Source: Georgenia sp. TF02-10 (lineage in GTDB: Bacteria; Actinomycetota; Actinomycetes; Actinomycetales; Actinomycetaceae). Taken from it: a stretch of DNA of 64,000 nucleotides. The stretch's first letter is position 1. Each line of letters starts with the position of its first letter. Shown one piece after another: positions 43,238-53,419 of this stretch. Under the pieces are notes generated by a model. That model ran no database searches and was not told the DNA's origin. It saw nothing but the letters and a program-made list of their open reading frames with translations. The translations under genes and the position numbers were made by a program. The stretch lies in assembly GCF_022759505.1 (NCBI RefSeq), contig NZ_CP094289.1, positions 3,889,530 to 3,953,529 of the forward strand, written 5' to 3'.

Positions 43238-44923
43238 TCAGCTCTCTCTCGGCGGGGCGGCCGGCGACGGCGGCCGGCGGGTGGTCGGCGGTGCGGCGGT
43301 GGGGCGCGGTCGCCCGCGGGGCGGTGCGTCGGCCGGGGGCGGTGCCGGACCTGCCGACGGCGGCGGGCTCGGGGTCGGCGACCGGCTCCGCGGGCACGGC
43401 GGCCGGGGCCGCGCCGACGGCGGCCGGCTCGGGGCGGCGTTCACGGCGGGCTGCGCGACGACGGCGGCCGGCTCGGGGACGGCGACCGGCTCCGGGGTGC
43501 CGGGCACGGCGGGCGCCGCGGCGCCGTCCGGGGCAGCGCCGTCGTCGTCGGCCGGCCCGGGGACCACCAGGCCCAGCGCCTGCTCGAGGGCGCGCAGGTG
43601 CTCCTCGTCCCGGCCCTGGCGGCCGGCGGCCCGGGCCCGGACGGTGGGGGTGTGGACGAGCCGCGCGGCCAGCCGGCGCAGGGCGTGCGCGGCCCGGTCG
43701 GCGGAGACCGCTCCGCCGGGCAGGCGCTCGATCTCCTCCGCCACGGCCGCCTCGACGGACTCGCGCAGCGCGACGACGGCGGCGTCCATGCGTCGCTCGG
43801 CGGTCTCCTCGGCCAGCTCGCGCACCCCGGCGTCGACGAGCGCGCGGGCGCGGGCGACCTCGGCGGTGGTGGCCACCGGTGCGTGCGCGCGCACCGCGCC
43901 GAGATCCACGAGCAGGACGCCGTCGAGGTCCGCCACGGCGGGGTCGACGTCGTGGTGCAGCGCGAGGTCCACCAGGACCAGCGGCTCCGGCGCACCGGTG
44001 CGGGCCCGGGCGGCGCGGGCCGCGGCGACCGTGGGGACGTCCAGCAGCGGGGTCCCGGTGCCCCGGCAGGTGACCACCAGGTCGGCCGCGGCCAGGCCCG
44101 CGCCGAGGTCCGTCGGCGCCGGCCGTACCCCGTGGTCGGCGGCGAACGTCTCGGCCCGGCCGGAGGCGGACCACACCCGGACGTCGGTGGCGCCGCGCGC
44201 GCGGAGCGCGGCCAGCGACGCGCCGGCGTAGGCGCCGGTGCCCATGAGCAGCGTGCGCCGGCCGGCCCATGCGCGGGCGGCCGGGGCGGTCTCGGGCGTC
44301 CCCGCCGCGCCGGGGAGGACCGTTCCCGCCCGGTCGGCGGGCACCGCGCCGGGGGCGGCCGTCCCGGCCGCGTCGGCCTGGACCGCGCCGGCCGCGCCAG
44401 CCCGGTCCGCGGCCAGGTCCAGGGCGACGGCGACGACCGACCGGCCGGCCCGGGCCAGGTCGGTGCTGACCGCGATCCGCCGCGAGGTGCGGGTGGCGTG
44501 CTGGAGGACCCGCTCCAGCAGCGGGGTGGTGGTGCCGGCGGCGCGGGCGGCGGCCAGCGCCCGGCGGACCTGGCCGATGATCTCCCGCTCGCCGACGACG
44601 AGGGAGTCCAGCCCCGCCGCGACGGCGAAGGCGTGCGCGACGGCGGCCTCGCCCGTGGCGGACCGCATCAGCCGGGCGACCTCGGCGGGTGCGGTGCCGC
44701 TGGCGACGGCGACGGCCTGGTGCCCGGCGGCGCGGGCCGCCTCGGTGTCGGTGGCGTCGAGGTAGAGCTCGAGCCGGTTGCAGGTCGCGAGGACGACGGC
44801 CCCGCGCACCGCCGGGCTGGCCGCCACGGCCGCCGGACCCATCGCGGCGGCGCCGACGGATAGGCGCTCGACGTCGCTGAGGTCGAGGTCGTGGTGGTTA
44901 GCGGAGAGCAGCACGAGCACCAC
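43238..44923 (-). CDS. hemA: Glutamyl-tRNA reductase, with linker insertion and Pro-rich tail
   Basis: This is a 561-residue protein. ATCNRLELYLD holds the catalytic Cys. GLDSLVVGEREIIGQVRRAL and LMGTGAYAGASLAALRARG (NADPH-binding) follow, then the helical dimerisation domain. It reduces glutamyl-tRNA to glutamate-1-semialdehyde, committing carbon to tetrapyrroles. It is longer than usual (about 420-470). An Ala/Gly-rich insertion of ~50 residues sits before the NADPH domain, and a ~110-residue Pro/Arg/Ala-rich tail follows the core. The start GTG at 44923 fits the family. It diverges from hemE across 46 bases. Confidence 0.93.
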   Translation of the reverse strand: MVLVLLSANHHDLDLSDVERLSVGAAAMGPAAVAASPAVRGAVVLATCNRLELYLDATDTEAARAAGHQAVAVASGTAPAEVARLMRSATGEAAVAHAFAVAAGLDSLVVGEREIIGQVRRALAAARAAGTTTPLLERVLQHATRTSRRIAVSTDLARAGRSVVAVALDLAADRAGAAGAVQADAAGTAAPGAVPADRAGTVLPGAAGTPETAPAARAWAGRRTLLMGTGAYAGASLAALRARGATDVRVWSASGRAETFAADHGVRPAPTDLGAGLAAADLVVTCRGTGTPLLDVPTVAAARAARARTGAPEPLVLVDLALHHDVDPAVADLDGVLLVDLGAVRAHAPVATTAEVARARALVDAGVRELAEETAERRMDAAVVALRESVEAAVAEEIERLPGGAVSADRAAHALRRLAARLVHTPTVRARAAGRQGRDEEHLRALEQALGLVVPGPADDDGAAPDGAAAPAVPGTPEPVAVPEPAAVVAQPAVNAAPSRPPSARPRPPCPRSRSPTPSPPPSAGPAPPPADAPPRGRPRPTAAPPTTRRPPSPAAPPRES

Positions 44924-44969
44924 GAGTCAGTAGTGAACCATTTTTTCGGCGGCACGGCACAATGACCGG
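44924..44969. promoter_or_regulatory. Compact hemA/hemE divergent promoter
   Basis: Only 46 bases separate the divergent hemA and hemE starts. CACAAT lies seven bases before hemE's GTG, consistent with a leaderless transcript. An AT-rich CATTTTTTC lies in the middle. Any regulator binding here would affect both arms of the pathway. Confidence 0.5.
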
Positions 44970-46025
44970 GTGACCCATTCCCCCACCGCCGCCCCCGGCG
45001 CCGGTCAAATCGCCGTGCCGCCGCTGATCGAGGCCTTTTCCGGGCGCCGCCCCAGCGCCATCCCGGTGTGGTTCATGCGCCAGGCGGGCCGGTCGTTGCC
45101 GGAGTACCGGGCGGCCCGCGCCGGGGTGGGGATGCTCGAGGCGTGCCTGCGCCCGGACCTCGCCGCCGAGCTGACCCTGCAGCCGGTGCGCCGGCACGGC
45201 GTGGACGCCGCCATCTTCTTCTCCGACATCGTCGTCCCGCTGCGGCTGGCCGGGGTGGACGTGGACATCGTGGCCGGGGTAGGCCCGGTGCTGGCGGAGC
45301 CGGTGCGCTCCGCCGCCGACGTGGACCGGCTCACCGCCCGCCCGCCGGGGGACCACGCGGCGATCGCGGAGGCCGTGCGCCTCGTCGTCGCCGAGCTGGG
45401 CACCACCCCGCTCATCGGGTTCGCCGGCGCCCCGTTCACCCTGGCCGCCTACCTGGTGGAGGGCCGCCCGTCCCGCGACCACCTGGCCGCCCGGACGCTC
45501 ATGCACGCCGACCCGCAGCGGTGGGCCCAGTTGCTGACCTGGGCCGCCGACCTGTCCGGGGCGTTCCTGCGCGCGCAGGTCCAGGCCGGGGCCCGCGCCG
45601 TCCAGCTCTTCGACTCCTGGGCCGGGGCGCTGTCGCTGGCGGACTACACCCGCCACGCCGCCCCGTTCAGCGCCCGGGCGGTCGCGCCCGCGGCCGCGCT
45701 GGGCGTGCCCGTGGTCCACTTCGGCACCGGCACCGGGGAGCTGCTGGCGGCCATGCGCGACGCCGCGGCCGACGTCGTCGGGGTGGACTACCGGCTGCCG
45801 CTGGACGTGGCGAACGAGCGCCTGGGCGGCCGGACCCCGGTGCAGGGCAACGTCGACCCGGCCCTGCTCGCCGCGCCGTGGCCGGTGCTCGAGGCGCACG
45901 TGCGCGAGGTCATCGACCGGGGCCGCAGCGCGCCGGCGCACGTGGTCAACCTCGGCCACGGCGTCCCGCCGACCACGGACCCCGGCGTCCTCACCCGGGT
46001 CGTCGAGCTGGTGCACGCGCAGTGA
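44970..46025 (+). CDS. hemE: Uroporphyrinogen decarboxylase
   Basis: This 351-residue protein has the signature [15 protein letters not shown] and the second block [16 protein letters not shown], followed by FGTGTGELL. It removes four carboxyl groups from uroporphyrinogen III to give coproporphyrinogen III. The start is GTG at 44970, with a probable leaderless promoter. Its stop overlaps hemG's GTG (GTGA), beginning the rightward heme operon. Confidence 0.95.
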   Translation: MTHSPTAAPGAGQIAVPPLIEAFSGRRPSAIPVWFMRQAGRSLPEYRAARAGVGMLEACLRPDLAAELTLQPVRRHGVDAAIFFSDIVVPLRLAGVDVDIVAGVGPVLAEPVRSAADVDRLTARPPGDHAAIAEAVRLVVAELGTTPLIGFAGAPFTLAAYLVEGRPSRDHLAARTLMHADPQRWAQLLTWAADLSGAFLRAQVQAGARAVQLFDSWAGALSLADYTRHAAPFSARAVAPAAALGVPVVHFGTGTGELLAAMRDAAADVVGVDYRLPLDVANERLGGRTPVQGNVDPALLAAPWPVLEAHVREVIDRGRSAPAHVVNLGHGVPPTTDPGVLTRVVELVHAQ

Positions 46026-47538
46026 GCGACGACGCCGTCATGCCCACCGCCCGTGCCGCCCGCACCACCGCCACAGCCCCCACCACCAGCACGGCGCGGA
46101 CCCCCGCCGACGGCGGCCGGGACCGAGCCGACGGCGGCCGGGACCCCGACGTCGTCGTCGTCGGCGGCGGGATGGCCGGCCTGGTGACCGCCTACGAGCT
46201 CACCCGCCGGGGCCGGCGGGTGCACCTGCTGGAGGCCGCCGCCGACGTCGGCGGGCTGGTCGCCGGCGCGGAGCTGGGCGGGACGGTGGTGGACCTGGGC
46301 GCCGAGGCGTTCGCGCTGCGCCGGCCCGCGGTCGCGGCCCTGGCGGCCGAGCTCGGCCTGGCCGTGCAGCAGCCGGCCGCCGGGTCCTGGCTGTGGGCCG
46401 CCGGGTACGCCACGCCGGTCCCGGCCCGCTCGCTGCTCGGGATCCCGGCCGACCCCGGCGCCCCCGACGTCGTCCGGGCGCTCGGCCCGGCGGGCGCCGC
46501 CCGGGCCGCCCGGGACGCCGACCTCGGCCCCGACGTCGGCGCGGACGCCGCCGACCTGGCCACCCTGGTGGCGGCCCGGATGGGCCCGGCCGTGCTGGAC
46601 CGGCTGGTCGCCCCGGTGGCCGGCGGCATCCACTCCGCCGACCCCGCCGCCCTCGCCGTCGACGCCGTCGCCCCCGGGCTGCGGCGCGCCCTGCGGGACC
46701 GAGGCTCGCTGGCGGCCGCCGTCGCCGCGCTGCTCGACGCCGCCCCGCCCGGGGCGCCGGTGGCCACCGTCGTCGGGGGATGCACCGCCTGCCGGCGGCC
46801 CTGGCCGCCACGGTGCGCGGAGCCGGCGGCCGGATCAGCACCGGCGCGGCGGTGACCGCGGTGCACCGCGGCGGGGCCGGGTGGGCGGCGGACGTGGCCG
46901 GCACCGGGCGGCTGCACGCGCCCGCCGTCGTGCTGGCGACGCCGGCCCGGACCGCCCTGGGCCTGCTCGGCCCGGCCGGGGCCGGCTGGGACCTGCCGGC
47001 CGGCAGCGCGATCACCCACCTGACCCTGCTGCTCGCCGCGCCTGCCCTGGACGCCGCCCCGCGCGGGTCCGGGGTGCTCGTCGCGCCGGGCCCGGTGCGG
47101 GCCAAGGCGCTGACCCACCTGAGCGCGAAGTGGCCCTGGCTGCGGGCGGCGCTGGGGCCGGGCCGGCACGTGGTCCGGCTGTCCTACGGCCGGCCCGGGG
47201 AGGACGTCGGCGACGTCGACGGCGCCCGGGCGGTGGCCGACGCCGCCACCCTCCTCGGGGTGCCGCTGGCCGAGGAGCAGGTGCTGGCGCACCGGGTCGT
47301 CCGGCGCACCGACGTGCTGGCCGCCCCGACGCCCGCGCACCGGGCCCGCGTCGCCGAGCTGCTCGCCGCCCTCCCGCCGGGCCTGGCCGTCACCGGCGCC
47401 TGGGTGGCGGGCACCGGCCTGGCCGCGGTGACCGAGCACGCCCGGGCGGTGGCGGCCGAGGTGGCCGGCGCACCGGCCGGCGGGTGGCTCGGCGACCGGT
47501 CCGCCGGGGCCGACGCCACGGCCGCCGCCCGGAAATGA
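46022..47538 (+). pseudogene. hemG: Coproporphyrinogen/protoporphyrinogen oxidase, frameshifted in this sequence
   Basis: The first part (46022 to about 46779) encodes the FAD motif VVVVGGGMAGLVTAYELTRR and a normal HemG/HemY (CgoX) N-terminal half. It then runs out of frame at a G5 tract (46775-46779). The remainder, from GMHRLPAALAATV to the end, continues in the frame one base away and is otherwise intact up to the C-terminal VTGAWVAGTGLAAVTEHAR. A single extra G would restore one ~505-residue enzyme, which oxidises coproporphyrinogen III. The pathway step is essential, so a sequencing error at the homopolymer is at least as likely as a true mutation. Confidence 0.85.
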
Positions 47539-47684
47539 CGCAGCGTCACAAAAAGCCGCCGACGGCGAATATGTCGCCTGCGTCACTGTGGGAGCACCCT
47601 TGTCCGCGCGATTCCGGCCGGCGCCCTGCGGTGGTTCCGGGACATTCCTGACGCCGTGTCAGGAAAGGAGGTGACGCGGCGTCA
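47536..47684. promoter_or_regulatory. Three TGACGC-N-GCGTCA palindromes upstream of hemC
   Basis: Perfect 13-bp palindromes lie at 47536-47548 (overlapping the hemG stop) and 47672-47684. A one-mismatch copy (TGACGCCGTGTCA) lies at 47649-47661, and there is an extra GCGTCA half-site between. The last is about 47 bases before the hemC start, near its likely promoter. This is a strong candidate operator array for control of hemC-hemDB-hemL. Confidence 0.65.
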
Positions 47685-47730
47685 GATTCCGGGTTTCGAC
47701 ATTCCTCCCGGCGGCGCCCACACTGGGACG

Positions 47731-48939
47731 GTGACCCCGCCCGCCCCGCTGCGTATCGGCACCCGCGGCAGCGACCTGGCCCTGACCCAGACCACCACCG
47801 TGGCCGAGGCGCTCCGGGCGGTGACCGGCCGGCCGGTCGAGCTCGTCACGATCCGCACCGAGGGTGACCGCTCCCGCGCCTCGCTGACCGCGCTGGGCGG
47901 CACCGGCGTGTTCGCGGCCGCGCTGCGCGCCGCCGTCCTCGCCGGCGAGGTCGACCTCGCCGTCCACTCCCTCAAGGACCTGCCGAGCGCGCCCGCGGCC
48001 GGCCTGACCATCGCCGCCCTGCCGCCCCGGGCCGACGCCCGGGACGTGCTCTGCGCGCGGGAGGGCTGGACCCTGGCCACGCTGCCCGCCGGCGCCCGGG
48101 TCGGCACCGGGTCCCCGCGCCGCGCCGCCCAGCTGCGCCGAGCGCGGCCGGATCTGGTGGTCGTGGACATCCGCGGCAACGTCGGCACCCGCCTGGGCCG
48201 GGTCCGCCTCGGGGATCTCGACGGCGTCGTCCTCGCCGCGGCCGGCCTGGCCCGGCTGGGGCTGCTCGACCGCGTCACCGACACCCTCGGCCCGGACGTC
48301 ATGCTCCCGGCGGCCGGCCAGGGTGCCCTGGCCGTGGAGTGCCGCACCGCGGACGCCGGCGGCGAGCTCGGCGCCACCCTGCGGCGGATCGACGACCCGG
48401 CGACCCGGCTGGCCGTCGCCGCCGAGCGGGCGCTGCTGCGGACGCTCGAGGCGGGTTGCACCGCCCCCGTCGCCGCGCACGCCGCGGTCCGGGTGACCGA
48501 CGGCGACCCGAACGCCGGCGGCCGCGAGGCCGGCGGTCCCGGCGGCGACCGCCGTAGCGAAGCAGTGGTTGAGCTGCGGGCCGGGGTCTTCGACGCCGCC
48601 GGCACCCGTGCGCTGCTCCGCACCGCGACCGCCGCGGTGCCGGGCCCCGACGACGGCGGTCCCCCTCCCGCCGGAGATGTCACCGCGGCGGGGGCCGCGG
48701 TGGCCGCCGCCCGCGACCTGGGCGCCGTCCTCGCCCGCGAGCTGCTGGCCGCCGGCGCCGCCGCCCTCGCCGACCTCCCCGCCCACGACCTGCCCGACCC
48801 GGGCGGGCCCGACCTGTCCGCCCCGGGAAGGCCCGACCCGTCCGGTTCCGGCGGGCCCGACCTGCCGGCACCGGGCGAGCCCCGTTCCGGCAGTTCCGAC
48901 GGGGGCGGTGCGGCCGCCCGCCCCGGCGTGCGCCCATGA
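47731..48939 (+). CDS. hemC: Porphobilinogen deaminase (hydroxymethylbilane synthase)
   Basis: This 402-residue protein has [45 protein letters not shown] and the dipyrromethane-cofactor Cys in [13 protein letters not shown]. It joins four porphobilinogens into hydroxymethylbilane. A ~70-residue Gly/Pro/Asp-rich tail follows the family core. GTG at 47731 is used because the alternative start at 47656 reads through an operator palindrome; CACACT upstream suggests a leaderless message. Its stop overlaps the hemD-hemB start (ATGA). Confidence 0.93.
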   Translation: MTPPAPLRIGTRGSDLALTQTTTVAEALRAVTGRPVELVTIRTEGDRSRASLTALGGTGVFAAALRAAVLAGEVDLAVHSLKDLPSAPAAGLTIAALPPRADARDVLCAREGWTLATLPAGARVGTGSPRRAAQLRRARPDLVVVDIRGNVGTRLGRVRLGDLDGVVLAAAGLARLGLLDRVTDTLGPDVMLPAAGQGALAVECRTADAGGELGATLRRIDDPATRLAVAAERALLRTLEAGCTAPVAAHAAVRVTDGDPNAGGREAGGPGGDRRSEAVVELRAGVFDAAGTRALLRTATAAVPGPDDGGPPPAGDVTAAGAAVAAARDLGAVLARELLAAGAAALADLPAHDLPDPGGPDLSAPGRPDPSGSGGPDLPAPGEPRSGSSDGGGAAARPGVRP

Positions 48940-51002
48940 CCGGCGGAGCAGTGACCGACGGACCAGCGGCCGACGGGCAAGCGGCCGGCGAACCAGCCGT
49001 CGGCAGACCAGCGGCCGGCGAACCAGCCGTCGGCAGACCAGCGGTCGACGGACCACCCGTCGACGGCGCCATCGCCGACGGCGCGGCGCTGGGCCGCGCC
49101 GCCACCGCCAGCCCCGGCCCCGACCTGCGCGGCGCCCGGGTGCTGGTCCCCCGGCCCGATCCCGAGGACCCCATCGCCCGGGCCGTCCGCGCGGCCGGCG
49201 GCACCCCGCTGAGCACCGCCCTGACCACGACCGCGCCGGTGGACCCGGCCCCGCTCGACGCCGCCCTCGCCGACCTCGCCGCCGGCCGCCACGACTGGCT
49301 CGCGGTCACCTCGGCCACCACGGTGGCGGTGCTGGCCGACCGGTCGGCCGCCCGGGGTGCCACGCTGGCCGACGTCGTCGGCGCCACCCCGGTGGCCGCC
49401 GTCGGCCGGGCGACCGCCGACGCCCTCGCCGCCCACGGCGTGCCGGTCGCGCTCGTGCCGCCGGAGGTGTCGACCGCCGCCGCGCTGGCCGCCGCCTTCC
49501 CGCCGGCGCCGCCCGGCGGCCGCGTCCTGGTCCCGCACTCGGCGCTCGCCGCCGCCACCCTGGCCCGGGGGCTGCGGGAGCGGGGGTGGACGGTCACCGA
49601 GGTCGTCGCCTACACCACCCGGCCCGCCGACGCGCCCGACCCCGCCGTCGCCCACGCCCTGGCCACCGGCGGCGTGGACGCCGTCGTGCTGACCTCCGGC
49701 TCCACCGCGGCGGCGCTCGTGGACCTCTACGGCCCGCCGCGCGCCGCCGTCTGCGCGATCGGGGAGCCCACCGCCGCGGCCGCCACCCGGGCCGGGCTGA
49801 CAGTCGCCGCCGTCGCCACCCGGCAGACCCCGGCCGGGCTGGTCGACGCCGTCGCCCGCGCCCTGGCCACCCCCGCCCAGGTGGCGCCACCGCGTCCCGG
49901 CGAACCGTCGCCCCCACCGCCTCCCGGCAGAGTCGGCCCCACCGGCCCCTGCCCAGACCGCCCCGCCGTCCCGACCCAAGCAGGAGCAGCAGTGACCGCA
50001 CCCACCACCACGTCCGGCCGGGCCCCCACCCGCCGCCCCGCCGAGCGGCCGCGCCGGCTGCGCGCCACCCCCGCGCTGCGCCGGCTGGTCAGCGAGCACC
50101 GCCTGCACCCGGCCGACCTCGTGCTGCCGGTGTTCGTGCGCGAGGGGATCGCCGCACCGACCCCGATCGCGGCCATGCCCGGGGCGGTCCAGCACACCCT
50201 GGACTCCCTGCGCCGGGCCGCCACCGAGGCCGCGGAGGCCGGCGTCGGCGGCCTGATGCTCTTCGGGGTGCCGGCCACCCGGGACGCCGTCGGCAGCGGG
50301 GCGAGCGACCCCGACGGCATCCTCAACGCCGGCCTGCGGGCGCTGGCCGCGGAGGTCGGGGACGCCGTCGTCGTGATGGCCGACCTGTGCCTGGACGAGT
50401 TCACCGACCACGGCCACTGCGGCGTGCTCGACCCCGCGGGCGGGGTGGACAACGACGCCACCCTCGTCCGGTACGAGGAGATGGCGCTGGCGCAGGCCGA
50501 GGCGGGCGCGCACCTGCTCGGGCTGAGCGGGATGATGGACGGCCAGGTCGCCGCGGTGCGCGCGGCGCTGGACGGCGCCGGGCACGTCGGCACCGGCATC
50601 GTCGCCTACTCCGCCAAGTACGCCTCGGCGTTCTACGGCCCGTTCCGCGAGGCGGTGGACTCCACGCTGACCGGGGACCGCAAGTCCTACCAGCTCGACC
50701 CGGCCAACCGGCGGGAGGGGCTGCGCGAGGCGACGCTGGACCTGGCCGAGGGGGCCGACGTCGTCATGGTCAAGCCCGCGATGGGCTACCTCGACGTGCT
50801 GGCCGACGTCGCGGCCCGCTCCCCCGTGCCGGTGGCCGCCTACCAGGTCTCCGGGGAGTACGCCATGGTCGAGGCGGCCGCCGCCCAGGGCTGGATCGAC
50901 CGGCGGGCGGCGATCACCGAGTCGGTGCTCGGCATCCGGCGGGCCGGGGCCGACGTCGTGCTGACCTACTGGGCGACCGAGCTGGCCGGCTGGCTGCGCT
51001 GA
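48936..51002 (+). CDS. hemDB: HemD-HemB fusion: uroporphyrinogen-III synthase / porphobilinogen synthase
   Basis: One uninterrupted 688-codon frame encodes both enzymes. Residues ~66-320 are HemD-like (GARVLVPRP at the start, [17 protein letters not shown]), closing hydroxymethylbilane to uroporphyrinogen III. A Pro-rich linker (about 320-352) follows. Residues 353-688 are HemB, with metal-site [14 protein letters not shown] and Schiff-base lysines in [13 protein letters not shown] and [15 protein letters not shown] at 49992 (residue 353) has its own AGGAG site, so free HemB may also be made. The first ~60 residues are low complexity and hold a 30-bp duplication. Confidence 0.88.
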   Translation: MTGGAVTDGPAADGQAAGEPAVGRPAAGEPAVGRPAVDGPPVDGAIADGAALGRAATASPGPDLRGARVLVPRPDPEDPIARAVRAAGGTPLSTALTTTAPVDPAPLDAALADLAAGRHDWLAVTSATTVAVLADRSAARGATLADVVGATPVAAVGRATADALAAHGVPVALVPPEVSTAAALAAAFPPAPPGGRVLVPHSALAAATLARGLRERGWTVTEVVAYTTRPADAPDPAVAHALATGGVDAVVLTSGSTAAALVDLYGPPRAAVCAIGEPTAAAATRAGLTVAAVATRQTPAGLVDAVARALATPAQVAPPRPGEPSPPPPPGRVGPTGPCPDRPAVPTQAGAAVTAPTTTSGRAPTRRPAERPRRLRATPALRRLVSEHRLHPADLVLPVFVREGIAAPTPIAAMPGAVQHTLDSLRRAATEAAEAGVGGLMLFGVPATRDAVGSGASDPDGILNAGLRALAAEVGDAVVVMADLCLDEFTDHGHCGVLDPAGGVDNDATLVRYEEMALAQAEAGAHLLGLSGMMDGQVAAVRAALDGAGHVGTGIVAYSAKYASAFYGPFREAVDSTLTGDRKSYQLDPANRREGLREATLDLAEGADVVMVKPAMGYLDVLADVAARSPVPVAAYQVSGEYAMVEAAAAQGWIDRRAAITESVLGIRRAGADVVLTYWATELAGWLR
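48981..49040. repeat. Perfect 30-bp tandem duplication in the hemDB 5' end
   Basis: Bases 48981-49010 are repeated exactly at 49011-49040. Neighbouring sequence is made of weaker copies. The repeat is in frame and lengthens a Gly/Ala/Pro-rich N-terminal extension ahead of the HemD domain. Confidence 0.95.
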
Positions 51003-51096
51003 CCGGGCCGTCTGGTTGCGCCGACCCGGCAGCTGCCTGCATCGGCCGGCCCCCGCACGCACCCCACCCCGCCCCACCGACCCCGACAGGAGCGCG

Positions 51097-52488
51097 ATGA
51101 CCACCCCCGCCCGCACCACCGACGGCGCCGCCCGGCCCGCGGACCCCACCGCCGAGCTCTTCGCCCGGGCCCGCCGCGTCATCCCCGGCGGGGTCAGCTC
51201 GCCAGTCCGGGCGTTCGGGTCCGTCGGCGGGGACCCGCGGTTCCTGGCCGCCGCCCGCGGCCCCCGGGTCACCGACGTCGAGGGCCGGGAGTACGTGGAC
51301 CTGGTCGCCTCCTGGGGGCCGGCGCTGCTCGGCCACGCCCACCCCGAGGTGGTCGCCGCGGTGCAGGCGGCCGCCGCCCGGGGGCTGTCCTTCGGCGCGC
51401 CGACGGCCGCGGAGGTCGAGCTCGCCGAGGCGGTCCGGGCCCGGGTACCGGTGGCGGAGAAGGTCCGGTTCGTCTCCACCGGCACCGAGGCCACCATGAC
51501 CGCGGTCCGCCTGGCCCGGGGGGCGACCGGCCGGGACCTGGTGGTGAAGTTCGCCGGCGGCTACCACGGGCACGTGGACGCCCTGCTCGCCCAGGCCGGC
51601 TCCGGCGTCGCGACCTTCGCCCTCCCCGGCTCGGCCGGCGTCACCGCCGCGAGCGCGGCGCAGACGATCGTCCTGCCCTACAACGACGTCGACGCCGCGG
51701 CCGCGCTCTTCGCCGCCCGCGGGTCGGAGATCGCCGCGGTGATCACCGAGGCGGCGCCGGCAAACATGGGCGTGGTCCCGCCCGCGCCGGGCTTCAACGC
51801 CGCGCTGGCCGAGATCGCCGCGGCGCACGGCGCCCTGCTCGTCCTGGACGAGGTGCTCACCGGCTTCCGGGTCGGGCCCGCCGGCTGGTGGGGCCTGGAC
51901 GGCGCAGCCAGGCCGGGCGGGACGACGGCGCTCGGCGGGCAGCCGTGGGCGCCGGACCTGGTCACCTTCGGCAAGGTCGTCGGCGGCGGCCTGCCGCTGG
52001 CCGCGCTCGCCGGCCGCGCCGAGCTGATGGACCTGCTCGCCCCCGCCGGGCCCGTCTACCAGGCCGGCACCCTGTCCGGGAACCCGCTGGCCACCGCCGC
52101 CGGGCTGGCCACGCTGCGGCTGGCCGACGCGGCGGTGTACGCCCGGGTAGACGCGGTCGCCGTCACGGTCGCGGCCGCCGTCGGCGCCGCGCTGGACGCG
52201 GCGGGCGTGGCCCACCGGGTCCAGCGGGCCGGGAACCTCTTCTCCGTCTTCTTCGGCGAGGCGGCCGCCCGGGACGGGGTGCGCAGCTACGCCGACGCCC
52301 AGGCGCAGGAGACCTTCCGCTACCCGCCGTTCTTCCACGCCATGCTCGACGCCGGGGTGGCGCTGCCGCCGTCGCTGTTCGAGGCGTGGTTCGTCACCGC
52401 CGCGCACGACGACGACGCCGTCGCCCAGGTCCTCGACGCGCTGCCCGGCGCCGCCCGGGCCGCGGCCGCCGCGACGCCGGGCCGCTAA
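51097..52488 (+). CDS. hemL: Glutamate-1-semialdehyde 2,1-aminomutase
   Basis: This 463-residue PLP enzyme has [17 protein letters not shown] at the N-terminus, [30 protein letters not shown] and the PLP-lysine in [15 protein letters not shown]. It moves the amino group to form 5-aminolevulinate, the HemA product's next step. The ATG at 51097 follows an ACAGGAG site. It ends the rightward heme operon, separated from hemDB by 94 bases. Confidence 0.95.
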   Translation: MTTPARTTDGAARPADPTAELFARARRVIPGGVSSPVRAFGSVGGDPRFLAAARGPRVTDVEGREYVDLVASWGPALLGHAHPEVVAAVQAAAARGLSFGAPTAAEVELAEAVRARVPVAEKVRFVSTGTEATMTAVRLARGATGRDLVVKFAGGYHGHVDALLAQAGSGVATFALPGSAGVTAASAAQTIVLPYNDVDAAAALFAARGSEIAAVITEAAPANMGVVPPAPGFNAALAEIAAAHGALLVLDEVLTGFRVGPAGWWGLDGAARPGGTTALGGQPWAPDLVTFGKVVGGGLPLAALAGRAELMDLLAPAGPVYQAGTLSGNPLATAAGLATLRLADAAVYARVDAVAVTVAAAVGAALDAAGVAHRVQRAGNLFSVFFGEAAARDGVRSYADAQAQETFRYPPFFHAMLDAGVALPPSLFEAWFVTAAHDDDAVAQVLDALPGAARAAAAATPGR

Positions 52489-52590
52489 CGGCAGGCGGCG
52501 CACGCGCCGTCCACCCGGGCCGTCGTGGGCGGCGCGGTCACCGGCGCGCCGGTGCTGGCTCGGCTGCCGGTGCTGGCCCGCCCGCAGGCG

Positions 52591-53187
52591 TCAGCGAGCC
52601 GCCGTCGGCGGCACGTTCCAGTAGTGGATGACCGGGTCGTCGTGGTGGTAGGTGAGCATGCTGCGGTGCGCGGCGTCGAGGATGAACCCGGCGCCCGCCG
52701 CCGCGGGCAGGCGCAGCCAGCGCGCCGCGAGCACCCGCAGCAGGTGGCTGTGCGCGACGATGAGCACGTCGCCGCGCTCCAGGTCCGCCCGCACCCGCTC
52801 CAGCACCCGGTCCGCCCGCGCCCCGACCGCCGCCGCGTCCTCCCCGCCGGGCGCGCCGTCGCGGAACAGGTTCCACTCCGGCCGCCCGGCCGCGGCCCGC
52901 TCGGCGAGGTAGTCCGCCGTCGTGCGCCCCTCGAGCTCGCCGTAGTCCCACTCGACGAGGTCCTCCAGCACCGTCACCGCCCCGACGCCGGCCAGCTCGG
53001 CGGTGCGCCGGGCCCGCTGCCGGGGGCTGGTGAGCACGGCGGCGAAGGGCCGCTCGCCGAGGTCGTCGAGCAGGTGGCGGGCCTGCTCCTCGCCGACGGC
53101 GGTCAGCGGGATGTCCGACCGGCCGGTGTGCTTCCGGGTCCGGCTCCACTCCGTCTCGCCGTGCCGGACGAGCACCAGCTCGGACAT
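52591..53187 (-). CDS. Histidine phosphatase family protein (phosphoglycerate-mutase-like)
   Basis: This 198-residue protein has the phospho-histidine motif VLVRHGETEW at the very N-terminus, LTSPRQRARRTAEL, the acidic WDYGELEGRTTADY and the second His in IVAHSHLLRVLAARW. Such enzymes remove phosphate from small metabolites through phosphohistidine. The substrate is not clear; actinobacterial members include acid phosphatases. ATG at 53187 follows GGGAGG. It converges on hemL. Confidence 0.88.
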   Translation of the reverse strand: MSELVLVRHGETEWSRTRKHTGRSDIPLTAVGEEQARHLLDDLGERPFAAVLTSPRQRARRTAELAGVGAVTVLEDLVEWDYGELEGRTTADYLAERAAAGRPEWNLFRDGAPGGEDAAAVGARADRVLERVRADLERGDVLIVAHSHLLRVLAARWLRLPAAAGAGFILDAAHRSMLTYHHDDPVIHYWNVPPTAAR

Positions 53188-53419
53188 GGCCACCTCCCTG
53201 GGATCGAAGCTCCCAGCATGGCGGTTCCCGACGGCGCCCGCGCGGCAGCGAGCACCCGTGCGGGTTGGGCGGGGCCTCACCGGACCGGGGCGGGCGGGGG
53301 CCGACCAAGCCGAGCGCCCCGCCGGGCGGTACCGGGCCGGGTGTCGGCCAGTGCTGGCCCGTCCGCCGCCTCGTGAGCAGCCCCGAGCCCCACCCGGCGC
53401 CGCTGGGATGATGAGCCGC

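Noticed and set aside
47656..47730. Upstream start for hemC at 47656
   Set aside because: It would translate through an operator palindrome into sequence with no similarity to the family. GTG at 47731 starts at the conserved strand.
47682..51497. 1271-codon open frame on the minus strand across hemC-hemDB
   Set aside because: Antisense high-GC artefact. The plus strand holds three enzymes with full catalytic motifs.
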